Positions 1-7,196 of a DNA stretch of 64,000 nucleotides are shown here, piece after piece. The notes below the pieces were generated by a model. That model was not told where the DNA came from. It made no database searches and saw nothing but the letters and a program-made list of their open reading frames with translations. The position numbers were made by a program, and so were the translations under genes. Position 1 is the first letter of the stretch. Each line of letters begins with the position of its first letter. This stretch comes from Paraburkholderia translucens (lineage in GTDB: Bacteria > Pseudomonadota > Gammaproteobacteria > Burkholderiales > Burkholderiaceae), in contig NZ_JAJITC010000006.1 in the NCBI RefSeq assembly GCF_020881035.1, positions 372,001 through 436,000 on the forward strand, given 5' to 3'.

Positions 1-194
1 CGCTCGTGATCTCGCCGCTCGCGAAAAAGGGTTATGTCGATCACACCGTGTATGACACCAACTCGATTCTGCGATTCATTAGCCGCGTGCATGGTCTCGC
101 GCCGCTCGATGGCGTGGTCGCGCGCGACAAGGCGTTCGCCAGCAACGGACTCGCGCCGCTCGGCGATCTGACCGCTTCACTCGATCTCGCTTGA
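1..194 (+). CDS. C-terminal part of acid phosphatase/phospholipase C-type phosphoesterase (partial)
   Basis: Only the last ~64 codons are inside the window; the frame is open to the left edge and ends with TGA at 192-194. The translation reads LVISPLAKKGYVDHTVYD then TNSILRFI, typical of the C-terminal end of the AcpA/phospholipase C phosphoesterase family (exported enzymes releasing phosphate from esters), where ISP-YVDH-DT-SILRFIE motifs close the catalytic domain. The family call rests on this short tail, so the substrate cannot be given. The gene has no neighbour in the window that would suggest an operon; 195-375 shows no clear signal. Confidence 0.6.
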   Translation, partial: LVISPLAKKGYVDHTVYDTNSILRFISRVHGLAPLDGVVARDKAFASNGLAPLGDLTASLDLA

Positions 195-375
195 GCGCCT
201 GCCGGCCGCGTCGAATCATCGCGGCTCGCGATGCGCGTTGGACCGATGCAGCATGCTGCCATCCCTCGCCACGCCGTTGCGCGGATATTTCATCGCTCAT
301 GCGTCATGCCTTTGACTTGCATTAAGCGCAGCGCCGCCTAGACTGATAAGGCACTTCGCAAATTACGGAACTGAT

Positions 376-735
376 ATGCGACTGACCATTCTGATCAACG
401 GTTCCGATCCCACCGTAAGCCATGACTACGCCGTGCTCTGGCTCGATACCGATGAACATCGGTGGTCGCGAGAAGCGCATCAAGGGATCGACCTGCCCCC
501 GTGGGGCGAACTGCGCGACGAGAACGGCGTTACCACGCTGTGCGCTCCGAGCGCCGACGCGCCGCTGTGTACGCTGCGCGGTCTTCACGTCGATCGCAAG
601 GAGCAAGTGAGCGCCGCGCAAGGCGCCGCCGCATGGACTGCCCTGCGAACCCACAAAGCGACTAGCGGTTTCTGGCGCTTGCAGGCAGTGGATCGTCAAA
701 AATTCCACGCTGAAAATAGCGTGTTCGGTAATTAA
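376..735 (+). CDS. hypothetical protein, 119 aa
   Basis: A soluble 119-residue protein starting MRLTILINGSDPTVSHDYAVLWLD, with no signal peptide and no membrane segment. I recognise no domain. The composition is that of a real Burkholderia protein (balanced acidic and basic residues, Trp-rich: LWLDTDEHRWS, DLPPWGEL, SGFWRLQ). The ribosome binding site upstream of 376 is weak (ggaac). An antisense frame at 322-708 is also open but is Arg-rich and repetitive, as shadow frames are in GC-rich DNA. It stands alone: the phosphoesterase ends 180 bases upstream and the next gene starts 518 bases downstream. Confidence 0.55.
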   Translation: MRLTILINGSDPTVSHDYAVLWLDTDEHRWSREAHQGIDLPPWGELRDENGVTTLCAPSADAPLCTLRGLHVDRKEQVSAAQGAAAWTALRTHKATSGFWRLQAVDRQKFHAENSVFGN

Positions 736-862
736 TGTCTTGCGCGACGCGCCGCGCTTTCTTTCTTGCGGTCGAAACTTCCGGCTCGCTCGCGAACAAA
801 GTATTCACACGCAAATCGGCCTGTGCGCCAACGAACATTACGGATAACCCAATATCGTAACG

Positions 863-879
863 CTTAAGATCTTCTTAAG
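863..879. promoter_or_regulatory. PmrA/QseB-type response-regulator box
   Basis: CTTAAG-N5-CTTAAG, two direct hexamers spaced 11 bases start to start, which is also a perfect palindrome (CTTAAGA-TCT-TCTTAAG). This matches the known PmrA/QseB box format (YTTAAK-N5-YTTAAK). The nearest downstream gene, dmeR, starts 375 bases away, so the site has no obvious target. Confidence 0.5.
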
Positions 880-1187
880 ATTGCGTGCGTACATTCAGAA
901 GTCCACGCATTCGGGTCACTGCAGAGCGGCCCACTTTTTTGCCCGACGCACGCCGCTTCTTTCCTTCCCTCCCCTCTCTCCGATTCGTCTCGTGCTGCCG
1001 CTCGGTGCTGGCCGCAACGCTATCGCTCCACCCCTCATCTATTGAACCACCGAGATAAGAAGAACCAGCGCGGCTGCATCAGCGAGGTAAGTGACGTCAT
1101 CCCTCGAGCAAGCCGTCGATGGTCGACGAACTAACAATGCACTTCGCGTACGACGACGCCAGTACCGCTGGTTTGGCTCAACAGCAA

Positions 1188-1241
1188 ATACCCCCACCCC
1201 CTATGATATACTCCGCGTGTTGATATACCCCTACGGGGTAT
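1188..1241 (+). promoter_or_regulatory. dmeR-dmeF operator/promoter region (C-tract and palindrome)
   Basis: Two elements precede dmeR. ATACCCCCACCCCCTAT at 1188-1204 is a C-tract flanked by AT bases, as in RcnR/CsoR operators. ATACCCCTACGGGGTAT at 1225-1241 is a perfect 7-base inverted repeat around TAC. RcnR-family repressors recognise G/C-tracts flanked by TA-rich inverted repeats. The palindrome ends 12 bases before the dmeR start codon, so binding would block transcription of both genes. Confidence 0.65.
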
Positions 1242-1253
1242 TTTGGAGGGGCG

Positions 1254-1529
1254 ATGAGTCACACGATTCATGAAAAGCAGAAGCTTCTTAATCGGGTTCG
1301 GCGCATTAAGGGGCAGGTCGAAGCCATCGAACGGGCGCTCGAGGAAGAACACGGCTGCTCGGATGTGCTGCAGCGAATCACCAGTTGTCGTGGCGCGATG
1401 AACGGTCTGCTGGCAGTCGTGCTGGAAGACCACATCAGGAACCACCTTGTCGATGCGGACAACGGCGATGAGCACGGCGGCAGCGCGACAGAACAACTCG
1501 TCGAAGTCGTTCACAGCTATTTCAAGTAG
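1254..1529 (+). CDS. dmeR: metal-responsive repressor, CsoR/RcnR family (DmeR-like)
   Basis: A 91-residue all-helical DUF156 repressor that in its family binds DNA as a tetramer and releases it on metal binding. It has the RcnR-type Ni/Co ligand set: His3, Cys35, His60 and His64 are all present (MSHTIHEK; EEHGCSD; LEDHIRNH), rather than the Cys-His-Cys set of copper sensors. The start at 1254 is set by a strong Shine-Dalgarno (ggagggg) six bases upstream. dmeF follows after 8 bases, so the pair is one operon, as in DmeR-DmeF and RcnR-RcnA. The operator palindrome lies just upstream. Confidence 0.88.
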   Translation: MSHTIHEKQKLLNRVRRIKGQVEAIERALEEEHGCSDVLQRITSCRGAMNGLLAVVLEDHIRNHLVDADNGDEHGGSATEQLVEVVHSYFK

Positions 1530-1537
1530 AGCAGGAC

Positions 1538-2821
1538 ATGAGTGATTTCAAAGACGCCGCGTTCGGCGCGGGACACGACCATATCTTTCTTGGCGCGGCT
1601 CACGAACAGAACGAGCGACGGACATGGGCGGTCATCGCGCTATGTAGCGCGATGATGCTGCTTGAAATCGTCGGAGGCAGTCTGTTCGGCTCGCTCGCGC
1701 TGGTCGCCGACGGTCTGCACATGTCGACGCACGCCGGGGCGATGCTGATTGCGGCCTTGGCGTATACATACGCGCGCAAACATGCCACTGATTCGCGCTT
1801 CGTGTTCGGTACCGGCAAGCTGGGGGATCTGGCGGGATTCACGAGTGCCATCGTGCTGGCGATGATCGCATTGCTGATTGGCTACGAAGCCGTCTCACGC
1901 TTTCTGTCTCCGGTACCTATTCACTTCGGCGAAGCGATTCCCATCGCGGTGCTCGGTTTGCTGGTTAACCTGGCGAGCGTGTGGCTGCTGAGCGGCGCCC
2001 ATCACTGCCATAGCCATGGTCATGGCCACGCACACGGACACGGTCACGGACACGACGACCATGCTCACGAAGACGAGATGCAGAGGATTTTCCCGCCGTC
2101 CGGTGTGTTTGCCGTTTCCATCTTCGAGGATGGCGTACCGCCAGTATTCCGCATCACACCGGAGACGGCGGGTTCGCGGCTGGAAGCTTCCGCGGTGTCC
2201 GTTACGACGATGCGGCCCAACGGAACGCAACAGGTATTCTCGTTCGCGGACCGTGGAGGCTATCTGGAATCGATGGACGACATTCCTGAGCCGCACGCCT
2301 TCAAAGCCATTGTCCAGTTGCCGGACGGCGAGTACGAAGTCGAATTCGAAGAACATGAGCACGGGCACGAAGCGCATGAGGCCTCGACCCGTGACCACAA
2401 CATCCGGGCGGCTTACATTCACGTCATGGCTGATGCGGCGGTCTCCGTACTGGCCATTATTGGCCTGGTGCTCGCACGCACGTTTGATTGGCTCTGGATG
2501 GACCCGTTAGCGGGCGTCATCGGTGCACTGGTGATTGCAAACTGGTCGTACGGCTTGATGCGTGATACGGGCGCAATCCTGCTAGACATGAACTCCGACC
2601 GACGTATGGTGGAGAACGTACGTCATGCTATCGAGGACCGTGGCGACAAGGTCGTCGACCTGCACGTATGGCGTGTGGGCCCGGGTCACATGAGTGCTGT
2701 GGTGTCGGTGGCAACAGGTGAACCCCAGCGAGACTCGCGCTTTTATCATGCGGTGCTCAGGCGCTTCGAGGGGCTTTCGCATGTCACTGTCGAAGTGCAA
2801 CCTGCACGAGCGGTAGTCTGA
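1538..2821 (+). CDS. dmeF: cation diffusion facilitator, Co/Ni-type efflux transporter DmeF
   Basis: An inner-membrane CDF antiporter of 427 residues that exports divalent metal (Co2+/Ni2+, perhaps Cd2+/Zn2+) by proton exchange. The first half has CDF helices with the TM2 metal site (LVADGLHMSTHAG, Asp and His). A His-rich loop at about 148-175 follows (repeated HGHGHAHGHGH). The TM5 metal site is AYIHVMADAAVSV. Between loop and TM5 lies an extra ~95-residue beta-like region that ends in a second His/Glu cluster (EEHEHGHEAHE); this makes the protein longer than standard CDFs of ~300 residues. It is cotranscribed with the repressor gene upstream. Metal preference is inferred from DmeR ligands. 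Confidence 0.88.
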   Translation: MSDFKDAAFGAGHDHIFLGAAHEQNERRTWAVIALCSAMMLLEIVGGSLFGSLALVADGLHMSTHAGAMLIAALAYTYARKHATDSRFVFGTGKLGDLAGFTSAIVLAMIALLIGYEAVSRFLSPVPIHFGEAIPIAVLGLLVNLASVWLLSGAHHCHSHGHGHAHGHGHGHDDHAHEDEMQRIFPPSGVFAVSIFEDGVPPVFRITPETAGSRLEASAVSVTTMRPNGTQQVFSFADRGGYLESMDDIPEPHAFKAIVQLPDGEYEVEFEEHEHGHEAHEASTRDHNIRAAYIHVMADAAVSVLAIIGLVLARTFDWLWMDPLAGVIGALVIANWSYGLMRDTGAILLDMNSDRRMVENVRHAIEDRGDKVVDLHVWRVGPGHMSAVVSVATGEPQRDSRFYHAVLRRFEGLSHVTVEVQPARAVV

Positions 2822-2824
2822 ACC

Positions 2825-3043
2825 ATGGCCGTCAAGTCTCCGTGCATCGATGTATGTGCCTTCGATGGCAAGAGCATATTGTGCGTCGGGTGCTTCCGCA
2901 CTCTTGATGAGATTCGAGGGTGGAAGAAGATGGCCGACCACCGACGCCATCAGGTGATTAACGACCGGGCGCGGCGACAGGCCAGGCTGCAGCGCGAATC
3001 TCCAGCGTTACCGTCCGAGCAGCCGCGAACACCGGACACCTGA
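2825..3043 (+). CDS. DUF1289 (Fe-S-type) small protein
   Basis: A 72-residue protein with the DUF1289 signature: SPCIDVCAFD, then CVGCFRTLDEIRGW. Four cysteines in a C-x3-C ... C-x2-C arrangement look like a metal or Fe-S site, but no biochemical role is established. The ATG lies three bases after the dmeF stop, so it is probably translated as the third gene of the dmeRF operon. Members usually sit alone or beside unrelated genes; the link with metal efflux here may be only positional. The C-terminal tail after ~50 is Arg/Gln-rich and disordered. Confidence 0.85.
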   Translation: MAVKSPCIDVCAFDGKSILCVGCFRTLDEIRGWKKMADHRRHQVINDRARRQARLQRESPALPSEQPRTPDT

Positions 3044-3088
3044 ATCGATGGGGAGCACCGCCGCTTCATTCTGACCACTTTCGGCGGT

Positions 3089-3613
3089 CTACTGCGTTAC
3101 GGCAGGCGGCGGGCCCATCCAGTACTGTTGCTGCCACATCATGTTGTTCATCATTTCCTGCTGCATCCGAAGGTACTGGTCAGTCATGTACTGGCGCCTC
3201 CTGATTTGTTCTGGCGTCAACTGGGAGTAGTACCCTCCCATGTGTCCCCAGCCGCCACCGCAACAACCAGAGTTGGCGCCGCCCATCATGCCGGGACCCA
3301 TTCCACCATATCCCATCATCCCCGGTCCCCACATGCCGTGCATCACCGTCATTGCAGTTTGCATCGTGGCCAAGTGCTGCTGAAGCAGTTTCTGGCGTTC
3401 CTGCGGGTCCTGGGTCTTACGAATCTGTTCCATTTGCGCCTGCATCGTTTTCATCTGTTCCTGAAACTGAGCCAGACCTTTGTCGAATGCGGCAGTGTCT
3501 GGGTTCTGGGGCCTGGAAGTGCTGTGCGCACCAGCCAGATCCGTCGATGCGGCGAAAAGCGCGGGCGATGTCAGCGCCGTGCAAAATGCCATCGTGACAA
3601 GAATCCTCCTCAT
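3089..3613 (-). CDS. secreted Met/Gln-rich periplasmic protein, possibly copper related
   Basis: The protein is 174 residues from the ATG at 3613, which has an AGGAGG ribosome binding site and begins a clear signal peptide (MRRILVTMAFCTALTSPALFAAS). A longer frame to 3709 lacks these signs. Residues ~45-95 form a Gln/Met-rich helix (FQEQMKTMQAQMEQIRKTQ), followed by a Gly-Met region (GPGMMGYGGMGPGMMGG), a CC pair, and a Met/Gln-rich tail (MQQEMMNNMMWQQQYWMG). Methionine clusters in periplasmic proteins often bind Cu(I), and a copper ATPase remnant lies just downstream on the other strand. I do not recognise a named family. Confidence 0.7.
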   Translation of the reverse strand: MRRILVTMAFCTALTSPALFAASTDLAGAHSTSRPQNPDTAAFDKGLAQFQEQMKTMQAQMEQIRKTQDPQERQKLLQQHLATMQTAMTVMHGMWGPGMMGYGGMGPGMMGGANSGCCGGGWGHMGGYYSQLTPEQIRRRQYMTDQYLRMQQEMMNNMMWQQQYWMGPPPAVTQ

Positions 3614-3810
3614 AGGGCCTCCTGGCGCAATGCGCAAGCCAATGATGCTGTAGCTTCTGACCAATATAAAACTACGCGCTTGTCGGCTGGCCGATTTGAT
3701 ATGTGTCAATGGACACCAATATTTGGATCAGCGTTTCTATAGTTCGTCAGAATCGCAGTGAGCCGGAATTCGGTGGCTGGAACACGGCACTGAGCATGTC
3801 TGGGAGCATT

Positions 3811-4080
3811 CACGGAACGGAGGTGGCCATGAATATCGCGCACGTCGTTATCGTCAAGGCAAACCTGCGCGGCATTGCACGCGCCCGTACGTTGAGCGTC
3901 GCCACGATAAAGAACATCCGCGAGAGCCTGTTCTTCGCATTTACATATAACGCCGTGGGGATTCCGCTGGCGGCCGGTGTGCTGTAGCCGTGGCTTGGTA
4001 TTGTGTTCAGCCCGATTATCGCCAGTGCGGCAAGGGCGTTGAGTCCGGTTTCTGTCATCGGTAAGGCGTTGCGGCGACGG
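3811..4080 (+). pseudogene. remnant of copper-translocating P-type ATPase (C-terminal end)
   Basis: In one frame the sequence reads [58 protein letters not shown], stop (TAG 3985-3987), then PWLGIVFSPIIASAARALSP, VSVIGKALR. This matches the end of CopA-like ATPases: the GT(D/E)VAM motif after the P-domain and the last two membrane helices. In intact proteins a Tyr codon stands where the TAG is (GVLYP). The first ~600 codons are absent and the remainder carries this nonsense mutation, so the gene is dead. It marks earlier copper-resistance content of this island. Confidence 0.8.
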
Positions 4081-4119
4081 ACCGCTCGATCAGCGGCGAT
4101 CCGTTGCCGTCTACCCTGC

Positions 4120-4551
4120 TTACGCCCGTTGCACGCCCGATTTCGTCCGTTCGACGAGTTCGAAGACGGCCATACCCGCCACCATGGCTGCCACGAATCC
4201 AATCGCCTTGGGGTAGCCCGCACCGAGCGCGACCAGCGCGGGCCCCGGGCAGAAGCCGGCCAGGCCCCAACCGATACCGAAAGCAGCGCTACCAAGAGCA
4301 AGCCTCGGCGTAATCGCCGTGCTTGCCGGCAGTTGCACTGGCAGGCCTAGTAACGAGCGTTTGCGGCGTCTCGCGACGAAGAACGCAAGCGATGCCACGA
4401 CGATGGCGCCGACCATCACGAAGGCGAGGGAGGGATCCCACCGACCGGCGATGTCGAGGAAGCCCAGAACCTTGGCCGGGTTGCTCATGCCCGAGACCAT
4501 CAGGCCAAGGCCGAAAACCAGGCCCGCAAGCAATGCGGTGAGGATTGCCAT
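4120..4551 (-). CDS. YeeE/YedE half-transporter, DUF6691-type (second half)
   Basis: A 143-residue inner-membrane protein with about four helices and the signature GWGLAGFCPGPALVALGAG at ~94-112. It is the smaller partner of paired YeeE/YedE (PmpA/PmpB-like) proteins; family members move thiosulfate or other reduced sulfur species. It starts one base after the stop of the upstream partner gene, so the two are translationally linked. A BigR-type persulfide sensor is the first gene of the operon, which supports a role in sulfide or persulfide detoxification. The exact substrate is not shown by the sequence. Confidence 0.82.
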   Translation of the reverse strand: MAILTALLAGLVFGLGLMVSGMSNPAKVLGFLDIAGRWDPSLAFVMVGAIVVASLAFFVARRRKRSLLGLPVQLPASTAITPRLALGSAAFGIGWGLAGFCPGPALVALGAGYPKAIGFVAAMVAGMAVFELVERTKSGVQRA

Positions 4552-4552
4552 A

Positions 4553-4987
4553 TCAGCCTCCGATCAGGTGCCGTTGCACGAAAACAGTCAAAAATCCCGC
4601 GGCCATGAAGATCAGCGTGGCGACGAGCGAACGCACGGAGCCGCGCGAGAGGCCACACACGCCGTGGCCGCTGGTGCAGCCGCTGGCATAGCGGGTGCCG
4701 AGCCCCACCAGGAAACCAGCGACTAGCACGACGCTCCAGTTCGCCTCGATGTCTGCTACTGCCGGTTTGCCGAGCAGGCCCGCAATAACCGGGGCGCCGA
4801 TGAGGCCAGCAACGAACGCGAAGCGCCAGCCGATATCGTTGCGCGGCAGACTCAACAGACCGCCGAAGATGCCGCTGATGCCGGCGATGCGCCCGTTGAA
4901 CAGCACGAGCACGGCGGCCGCGAGGCCGATGATGAGTCCGCCGGTCAACGACAAACCGGGAGTGAAATGGGCGAGGTCAATCAGCAT
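4553..4987 (-). CDS. YeeE/YedE half-transporter (first half)
   Basis: A 144-residue inner-membrane protein with the YeeE/YedE motif RYASGCTSGHGVCGLSRGS at ~100-118, whose conserved cysteines carry the sulfur substrate in characterised homologues. Four helices are predicted (LIIGLAAAVLVLF; FAFVAGLIGAPVIAGLL; VVLVAGFLVGLG; SLVATLIFMAAGFLTVFV). Its start codon overlaps the last codons of the upstream bigR-like gene (stop at 4981), and the partner half starts just after its stop. Together the two make one full-length transporter under persulfide control. Confidence 0.85.
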   Translation of the reverse strand: MLIDLAHFTPGLSLTGGLIIGLAAAVLVLFNGRIAGISGIFGGLLSLPRNDIGWRFAFVAGLIGAPVIAGLLGKPAVADIEANWSVVLVAGFLVGLGTRYASGCTSGHGVCGLSRGSVRSLVATLIFMAAGFLTVFVQRHLIGG

Positions 4988-5319
4988 GATTCGTCCCCTG
5001 ACGGGTTGGTACAGAACTGTCGATAAAGTACCGCCATGACGGCGAGCGCTTCTGAACTCGCCACCGAATAGAAGATGCTCTTGCCCTCGCGACGCGTGGC
5101 CACCAGGCCGTTTTCGCGAAGCACGCCCAACTGCTGGGACAGGGTCGGCTGCAGGATGCCGAGTTCACCCTCGAGCTCGCTTACAGACAACTCTCCTTGG
5201 GAGAGGCGGCACATCAGCAACAGGCGGTCCGGATTGGCGAGCACCTTGAGTAACGCGCAGGCGTTCGTCGCGGCGGCCCGCATGGCGGCAAGGTCGATCA
5301 CTGAGTGAGATGGGTCCAT
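4981..5319 (-). CDS. bigR: ArsR-family persulfide-sensing repressor (BigR/SqrR-like)
   Basis: A 112-residue winged-helix repressor (helix-turn-helix around LSVSELEGELGILQPTLSQQLGVLR). It has just the cysteine pair that defines BigR/SqrR: Cys37 and Cys103, 66 residues apart as in characterised members, where per- or polysulfides link the two and release DNA. It lacks the CVC motif of arsenic sensors. It heads an operon with two YeeE/YedE halves; the last codons overlap the next gene. An AT-rich inverted repeat at 5346-5367, right upstream, is the likely operator. The symbol is a family-level assignment. Confidence 0.83.
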   Translation of the reverse strand: MDPSHSVIDLAAMRAAATNACALLKVLANPDRLLLMCRLSQGELSVSELEGELGILQPTLSQQLGVLRENGLVATRREGKSIFYSVASSEALAVMAVLYRQFCTNPSGDESC

Positions 5320-5345
5320 GGGCTGTCGTTCAATTCACAGATTGC

Positions 5346-5367
5346 CAATATATTAAAACATATATTG
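5346..5367. promoter_or_regulatory. probable BigR operator
   Basis: CAATATAT-N6-ATATATTG, an 8-base perfect inverted repeat 27 bases upstream of the bigR-like start codon. BigR boxes are AT-rich palindromes of this type overlapping the promoter, which suggests autoregulation of the bigR-yeeE operon. The rest of 5368-5572 holds nothing I can name. Confidence 0.65.
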
Positions 5368-5572
5368 TCGATCTGTGAATCGAATCAGTCTTCCAGCAAG
5401 GACGCTGTGCGGATTCAACAGGTCGTTCGCCCGTTCTATTTGCGCTGCCACGTAGATCTTGACGACATGGTCCATCACGTCAGCAGCGTGGAGGCGTTCG
5501 ATGGAGCTGGGCTAGTGTCGAAACGCTGTTGAAGAACGGCTAACCCGAATAGGCGCGCTTCCGTCATTTCGC

Positions 5573-5829
5573 TCAGCCGTCGTTACTCACGCGGCGCATC
5601 CAGCAGCAGCCGGTCTTCTTCTCAATCACAACCGGAATAGAAGCAACCGGGGCGCAACAGGCGACAGAGGACGTCTGCCGGCTGTCGGCGCAGAACATGG
5701 GGATGCCGCCGAGCCTGTGATACGTTTCCCAAGGCATGCCCCGCCGGGTCCTGTGTCCAGTATGCTTCTATAGAAGCGCACGTTTTCATCAAGCTGCGGG
5801 ACAATAACGTGCACGTGAAATCGCTTCGT
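5573..5829 (-). pseudogene. broken arsI/cadI-type gene (VOC-fold C-As lyase)
   Basis: Directly after the arsR stop, the minus strand reads ACG then KRFHVHVIVPQLDENVRFY, the N-terminus of ArsI/CadI proteins with the start ATG changed to ACG. It then jumps to WTQDPAGHA, and, after a one-base insertion, WETYHRLGGIPMFCADSR and ACCAPVA, the family's C-terminal end with Cys-rich tail. The middle of the protein, including most metal ligands, is deleted. ArsI cleaves the C-As bond of trivalent organoarsenicals; here that step has been lost. Three independent lesions make a sequencing error unlikely. Confidence 0.78.
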
Positions 5830-6171
5830 TTACGCGTCCGCTTCGTTGACCGGGCAGCCGCATTGCTCTCCTTGCTCCGCCGCGCAGCAGTTTTCCATCA
5901 GGAAATCCATGAGCGTCAGCATGTGGTCATAGCTGGCGCAGTAGATGATGAACCGGCCCTGACTCTTGCCTTCGATGAGCCCCGCGTGCGCAAGCTCCTT
6001 CAGGTGGAACGACAGCGTGGGCGCAGGGAGTCCAAGCCTTTCAGCGATGGCGCCGGGACTCATGCCCGAGTGTCCGGCTGTCACCAGAAGGCGGAACACC
6101 GCGAGACGCGTCTCGTGCGCGAGCGCTGCGAGTGCCTTGACCGCCAGCTTCGAATCGAGGGTTGCCATCAC
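5830..6171 (-). CDS. arsR: ArsR arsenical-resistance repressor (C-terminal Cys type)
   Basis: A 113-residue winged-helix repressor (GMSPGAIAERLGLPAPTLSFHLKEL as recognition region). Its As(III)-binding cysteines sit at the C-terminus: Cys95-Cys96 (ENCC) and Cys104/Cys106 (QCGC), as in the Acidithiobacillus ferrooxidans type, not in the alpha-3 CVC motif of plasmid ArsR. It starts nine bases after the arsH stop and is followed at once by the broken arsI, so the operon order is arsH-arsR-arsI. A perfect inverted repeat upstream of arsH is the likely operator. Confidence 0.88.
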   Translation of the reverse strand: MMATLDSKLAVKALAALAHETRLAVFRLLVTAGHSGMSPGAIAERLGLPAPTLSFHLKELAHAGLIEGKSQGRFIIYCASYDHMLTLMDFLMENCCAAEQGEQCGCPVNEADA

Positions 6172-6180
6172 TGTCCTCTA

Positions 6181-6954
6181 TCAGTTACTTGCGTGCGCTT
6201 CCTTGCGGGAATGGTCGGCAATTGCCTGGGAAGCTGGGTCCGTCGCGGGGTCGAGCGGACGGCCGTCCTTCACCCGTTCGCTGTAACGGTTGACCAGATA
6301 GTCGGCACGGCCGCGGAGCAGCAGCGTGAACTTCACGAGTTCTTCCATCACGTCGACGAGTCGGTCGTAATAGGACGATGGTTTCATCCGCCCGTCCTCT
6401 TCGAACTCTTCGAACGCTTTGGCAACCGACGACTGATTGGGGATGGTGAACATACGCATCCAGCGTCCAAGCTGACGCAGCTGGTTCACCGAGTTGAACG
6501 ACTGGGAACCACCGCTGACCTGCATGACAGCGAGCGTGCGCGCCTGCGTCGGGCGAATACCGCCGCTGACTAGCGGCAAGTGATCAATCTGCGTCTTGAT
6601 CAGACCAGTAATGGTGCCGTGACGCTCCGGGCTGCACCACACGTGGCCTTCCGACCACTGCGACAGCTCGAGCAGTTCCTTCACCTTCGGATGGTTTTTC
6701 GCGTCGACATCGTCCGCATGCGGCAGACCGCGCGGGTCGAAAATCCGCGTTTCCGCCCCGAACCGCTGCAACAGCCGAGCGGCTTCCTCTATGAGCAGGC
6801 GCGAATAGGACCGCTCGCGCAGCGAACCGTACAGCAACAGAATCCTGACCGGTGACTGCCCCTCCATTCCAAGGCGCGCCGCGATATTGGTGTCGAAGTA
6901 ATCTGTCTTCGCGGCCGGGAAGCTCTCTTCACCGTTGATTGTGCAAGCTGTCAT
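6181..6954 (-). CDS. arsH: ArsH organoarsenical oxidase (NADPH-dependent FMN flavoprotein)
   Basis: A 257-residue flavodoxin-like flavoprotein that in characterised members oxidises trivalent methyl- and aromatic arsenicals to less toxic pentavalent forms. Characteristic family motifs are present: [20 protein letters not shown] (FMN phosphate loop), [42 protein letters not shown]. The frame is open upstream to 7095, but the ATG at 6954 matches the family N-terminus and has an AGGT ribosome binding site. It leads the arsH-arsR operon. Confidence 0.92.
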   Translation of the reverse strand: MTACTINGEESFPAAKTDYFDTNIAARLGMEGQSPVRILLLYGSLRERSYSRLLIEEAARLLQRFGAETRIFDPRGLPHADDVDAKNHPKVKELLELSQWSEGHVWCSPERHGTITGLIKTQIDHLPLVSGGIRPTQARTLAVMQVSGGSQSFNSVNQLRQLGRWMRMFTIPNQSSVAKAFEEFEEDGRMKPSSYYDRLVDVMEELVKFTLLLRGRADYLVNRYSERVKDGRPLDPATDPASQAIADHSRKEAHASN

Positions 6955-7066
6955 CTCATTGACCTGCCATTTGCCAGTTCCAATTAAATAGAGGTGATTG
7001 AGCGATTCAACGCGCTTTGGGGCCTGCAGAATACGCCCGTCATCACACTCCTGAATCAGTATTCTA

Positions 7067-7094
7067 TGACATTTCCAGTATTCTGGAAATGTCA
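7067..7094. promoter_or_regulatory. perfect 12-base inverted repeat, probable ars operator
   Basis: TGACATTTCCAG-TATT-CTGGAAATGTCA lies 113 bases upstream of arsH and about 100 bases upstream of the divergent nuclease gene. The position and symmetry fit an ArsR operator. It could also be a transcription terminator, but there is no T-run on either side and no gene ends into it. Confidence 0.5.
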
Positions 7095-7196
7095 ATTAAG
7101 GGACGAGAGCCTGAAAAGCTGAGCACGATGCCGAAGCGCGAGGAGACCGCGGCCGCGACGCTATACTTTCGCCCCCAACCATCGAACCGCCGACAT

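Larger units (their letters stand above)
736..1253. other. 518-base gene-free stretch, likely left edge of the metal island
   Basis: No credible gene. It contains a PmrA/QseB-type direct repeat (863-879, listed separately), then a pyrimidine-rich stretch around 950-1000 and a run resembling a 5' untranslated leader up to about 1090 with no coding sequence after it. The final ~65 bases are the dmeR operator and promoter region. The leader-like sequence without a gene suggests that the metal genes were inserted here; this is inference. Confidence 0.5.

Noticed and set aside
322..708. Minus-strand ORF of 128 aa opposite the hypothetical gene at 376
   Set aside because: Arg-rich composition without conserved look and no ribosome binding site; the plus-strand frame is more protein-like.
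5305..5532. Plus-strand ORF of 75 aa upstream of the BigR-like gene
   Set aside because: It starts inside the bigR coding region and crosses its operator; no recognisable family or ribosome binding site.
7067..7094. Inverted repeat as a transcription terminator
   Set aside because: No gene ends into it and there is no T run; its place upstream of arsH fits an operator better.
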